In this document: positions 6,431 through 6,462 of the stretch, piece by piece | Layout of the letters: the number at the start of each line of letters is the position of its first letter | Numbering within the stretch: position 1 is the stretch's first letter | DNA from: Pseudomonadota bacterium | GTDB taxonomy: Bacteria > Pseudomonadota > Alphaproteobacteria > Rhizobiales > Rhizobiaceae | DNA: 6,462 bases | Reading direction: 5' to 3' | NCBI GenBank assembly: GCA_023419995.1 | Contig: JAEZXF010000047.1 | Span: 1 to 6,462, forward strand | Program-made: the position numbers and the translations under genes | Notes under the pieces: generated by a model | Databases searched by the model: none | What the model saw: the letters and a program-made list of their open reading frames with translations, nothing else | What the model was told of the DNA's origin: nothing

Positions 6431-6462
6431 CCCCTCATCCGGCCCTTCGGGCCACCTTCTCC
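6431..6462. repeat. Intergenic hairpin repeat of rhizobial type, cut by the window end
   Basis: Starting 26 bp after the acyl-CoA synthetase stop, the sequence has the form CCCCTCATCC, then a hairpin GGCCC-TTC-GGGCC (6441-6453), then ACCTTCTCC to the last base. From memory, elements with this frame (a CCCTCATCC left end, a variable GC hairpin, and a CACCTTCTCCC right end) occur in many intergenic copies in rhizobia, Brucella and related genomes. Only one copy lies in this window, so its repetitive nature rests on recall and not on what is seen here. The hairpin may also act as a 3' end or mRNA-stabilising structure for the synthetase transcript. Confidence 0.6.

Noticed and set aside
1..6462. 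Functional coupling of the TRAP transporter with the acyl-CoA synthetase as one uptake-and-activation pathway
   Set aside because: The idea is attractive, but the genes are on opposite strands and separated by a housekeeping pair. Nothing in the sequence links them beyond proximity.

Overview
This 6.46-kb window is GC-rich, gene-dense chromosomal DNA with uninterrupted reading frames. It most likely comes from an alphaproteobacterium of the order Hyphomicrobiales (Rhizobiales). The evidence is high GC at third codon positions, the pair 'single-span TPR membrane protein then der', and a hairpin repeat at the right edge of a type I recall as common between genes in rhizobia, Brucella and relatives. 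I cannot name the genus.

Left arm, minus strand (1-1588): a TRAP transporter operon read right to left, dctP (periplasmic solute-binding protein), then dctQ (small membrane subunit), then the first codon of what should be dctM (large membrane subunit) at the window edge. Together they would take up an organic acid using an ion gradient. The substrate cannot be read from the sequence.

Divergent control region (1589-1735): an AT-rich island in otherwise GC-rich DNA holds a 22-bp inverted repeat (AATGCAA, 8 bp, TTGCATT). It overlaps a plausible dctP promoter and lies upstream of a TetR-family regulator gene on the plus strand (1736-2458). The simplest model is that this regulator controls the TRAP operon and itself from this site.

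Right arm, plus strand (2609-6404): a YfgM-like inner-membrane TPR protein, 20 bp before der (double-GTPase for 50S ribosome assembly), then 32 bp before an AMP-forming acyl-CoA synthetase of the medium-chain/broad-specificity type. The first two form a housekeeping pair. The synthetase may be cotranscribed with them but has an unrelated role. The window ends inside an intergenic hairpin repeat.

I see no mobile element, CRISPR array, phage gene, tRNA or rRNA, and no evidence of a new system. The points most worth a second look are the operator-like palindrome, the edge repeat and the acyl-CoA synthetase's open acyl pocket.
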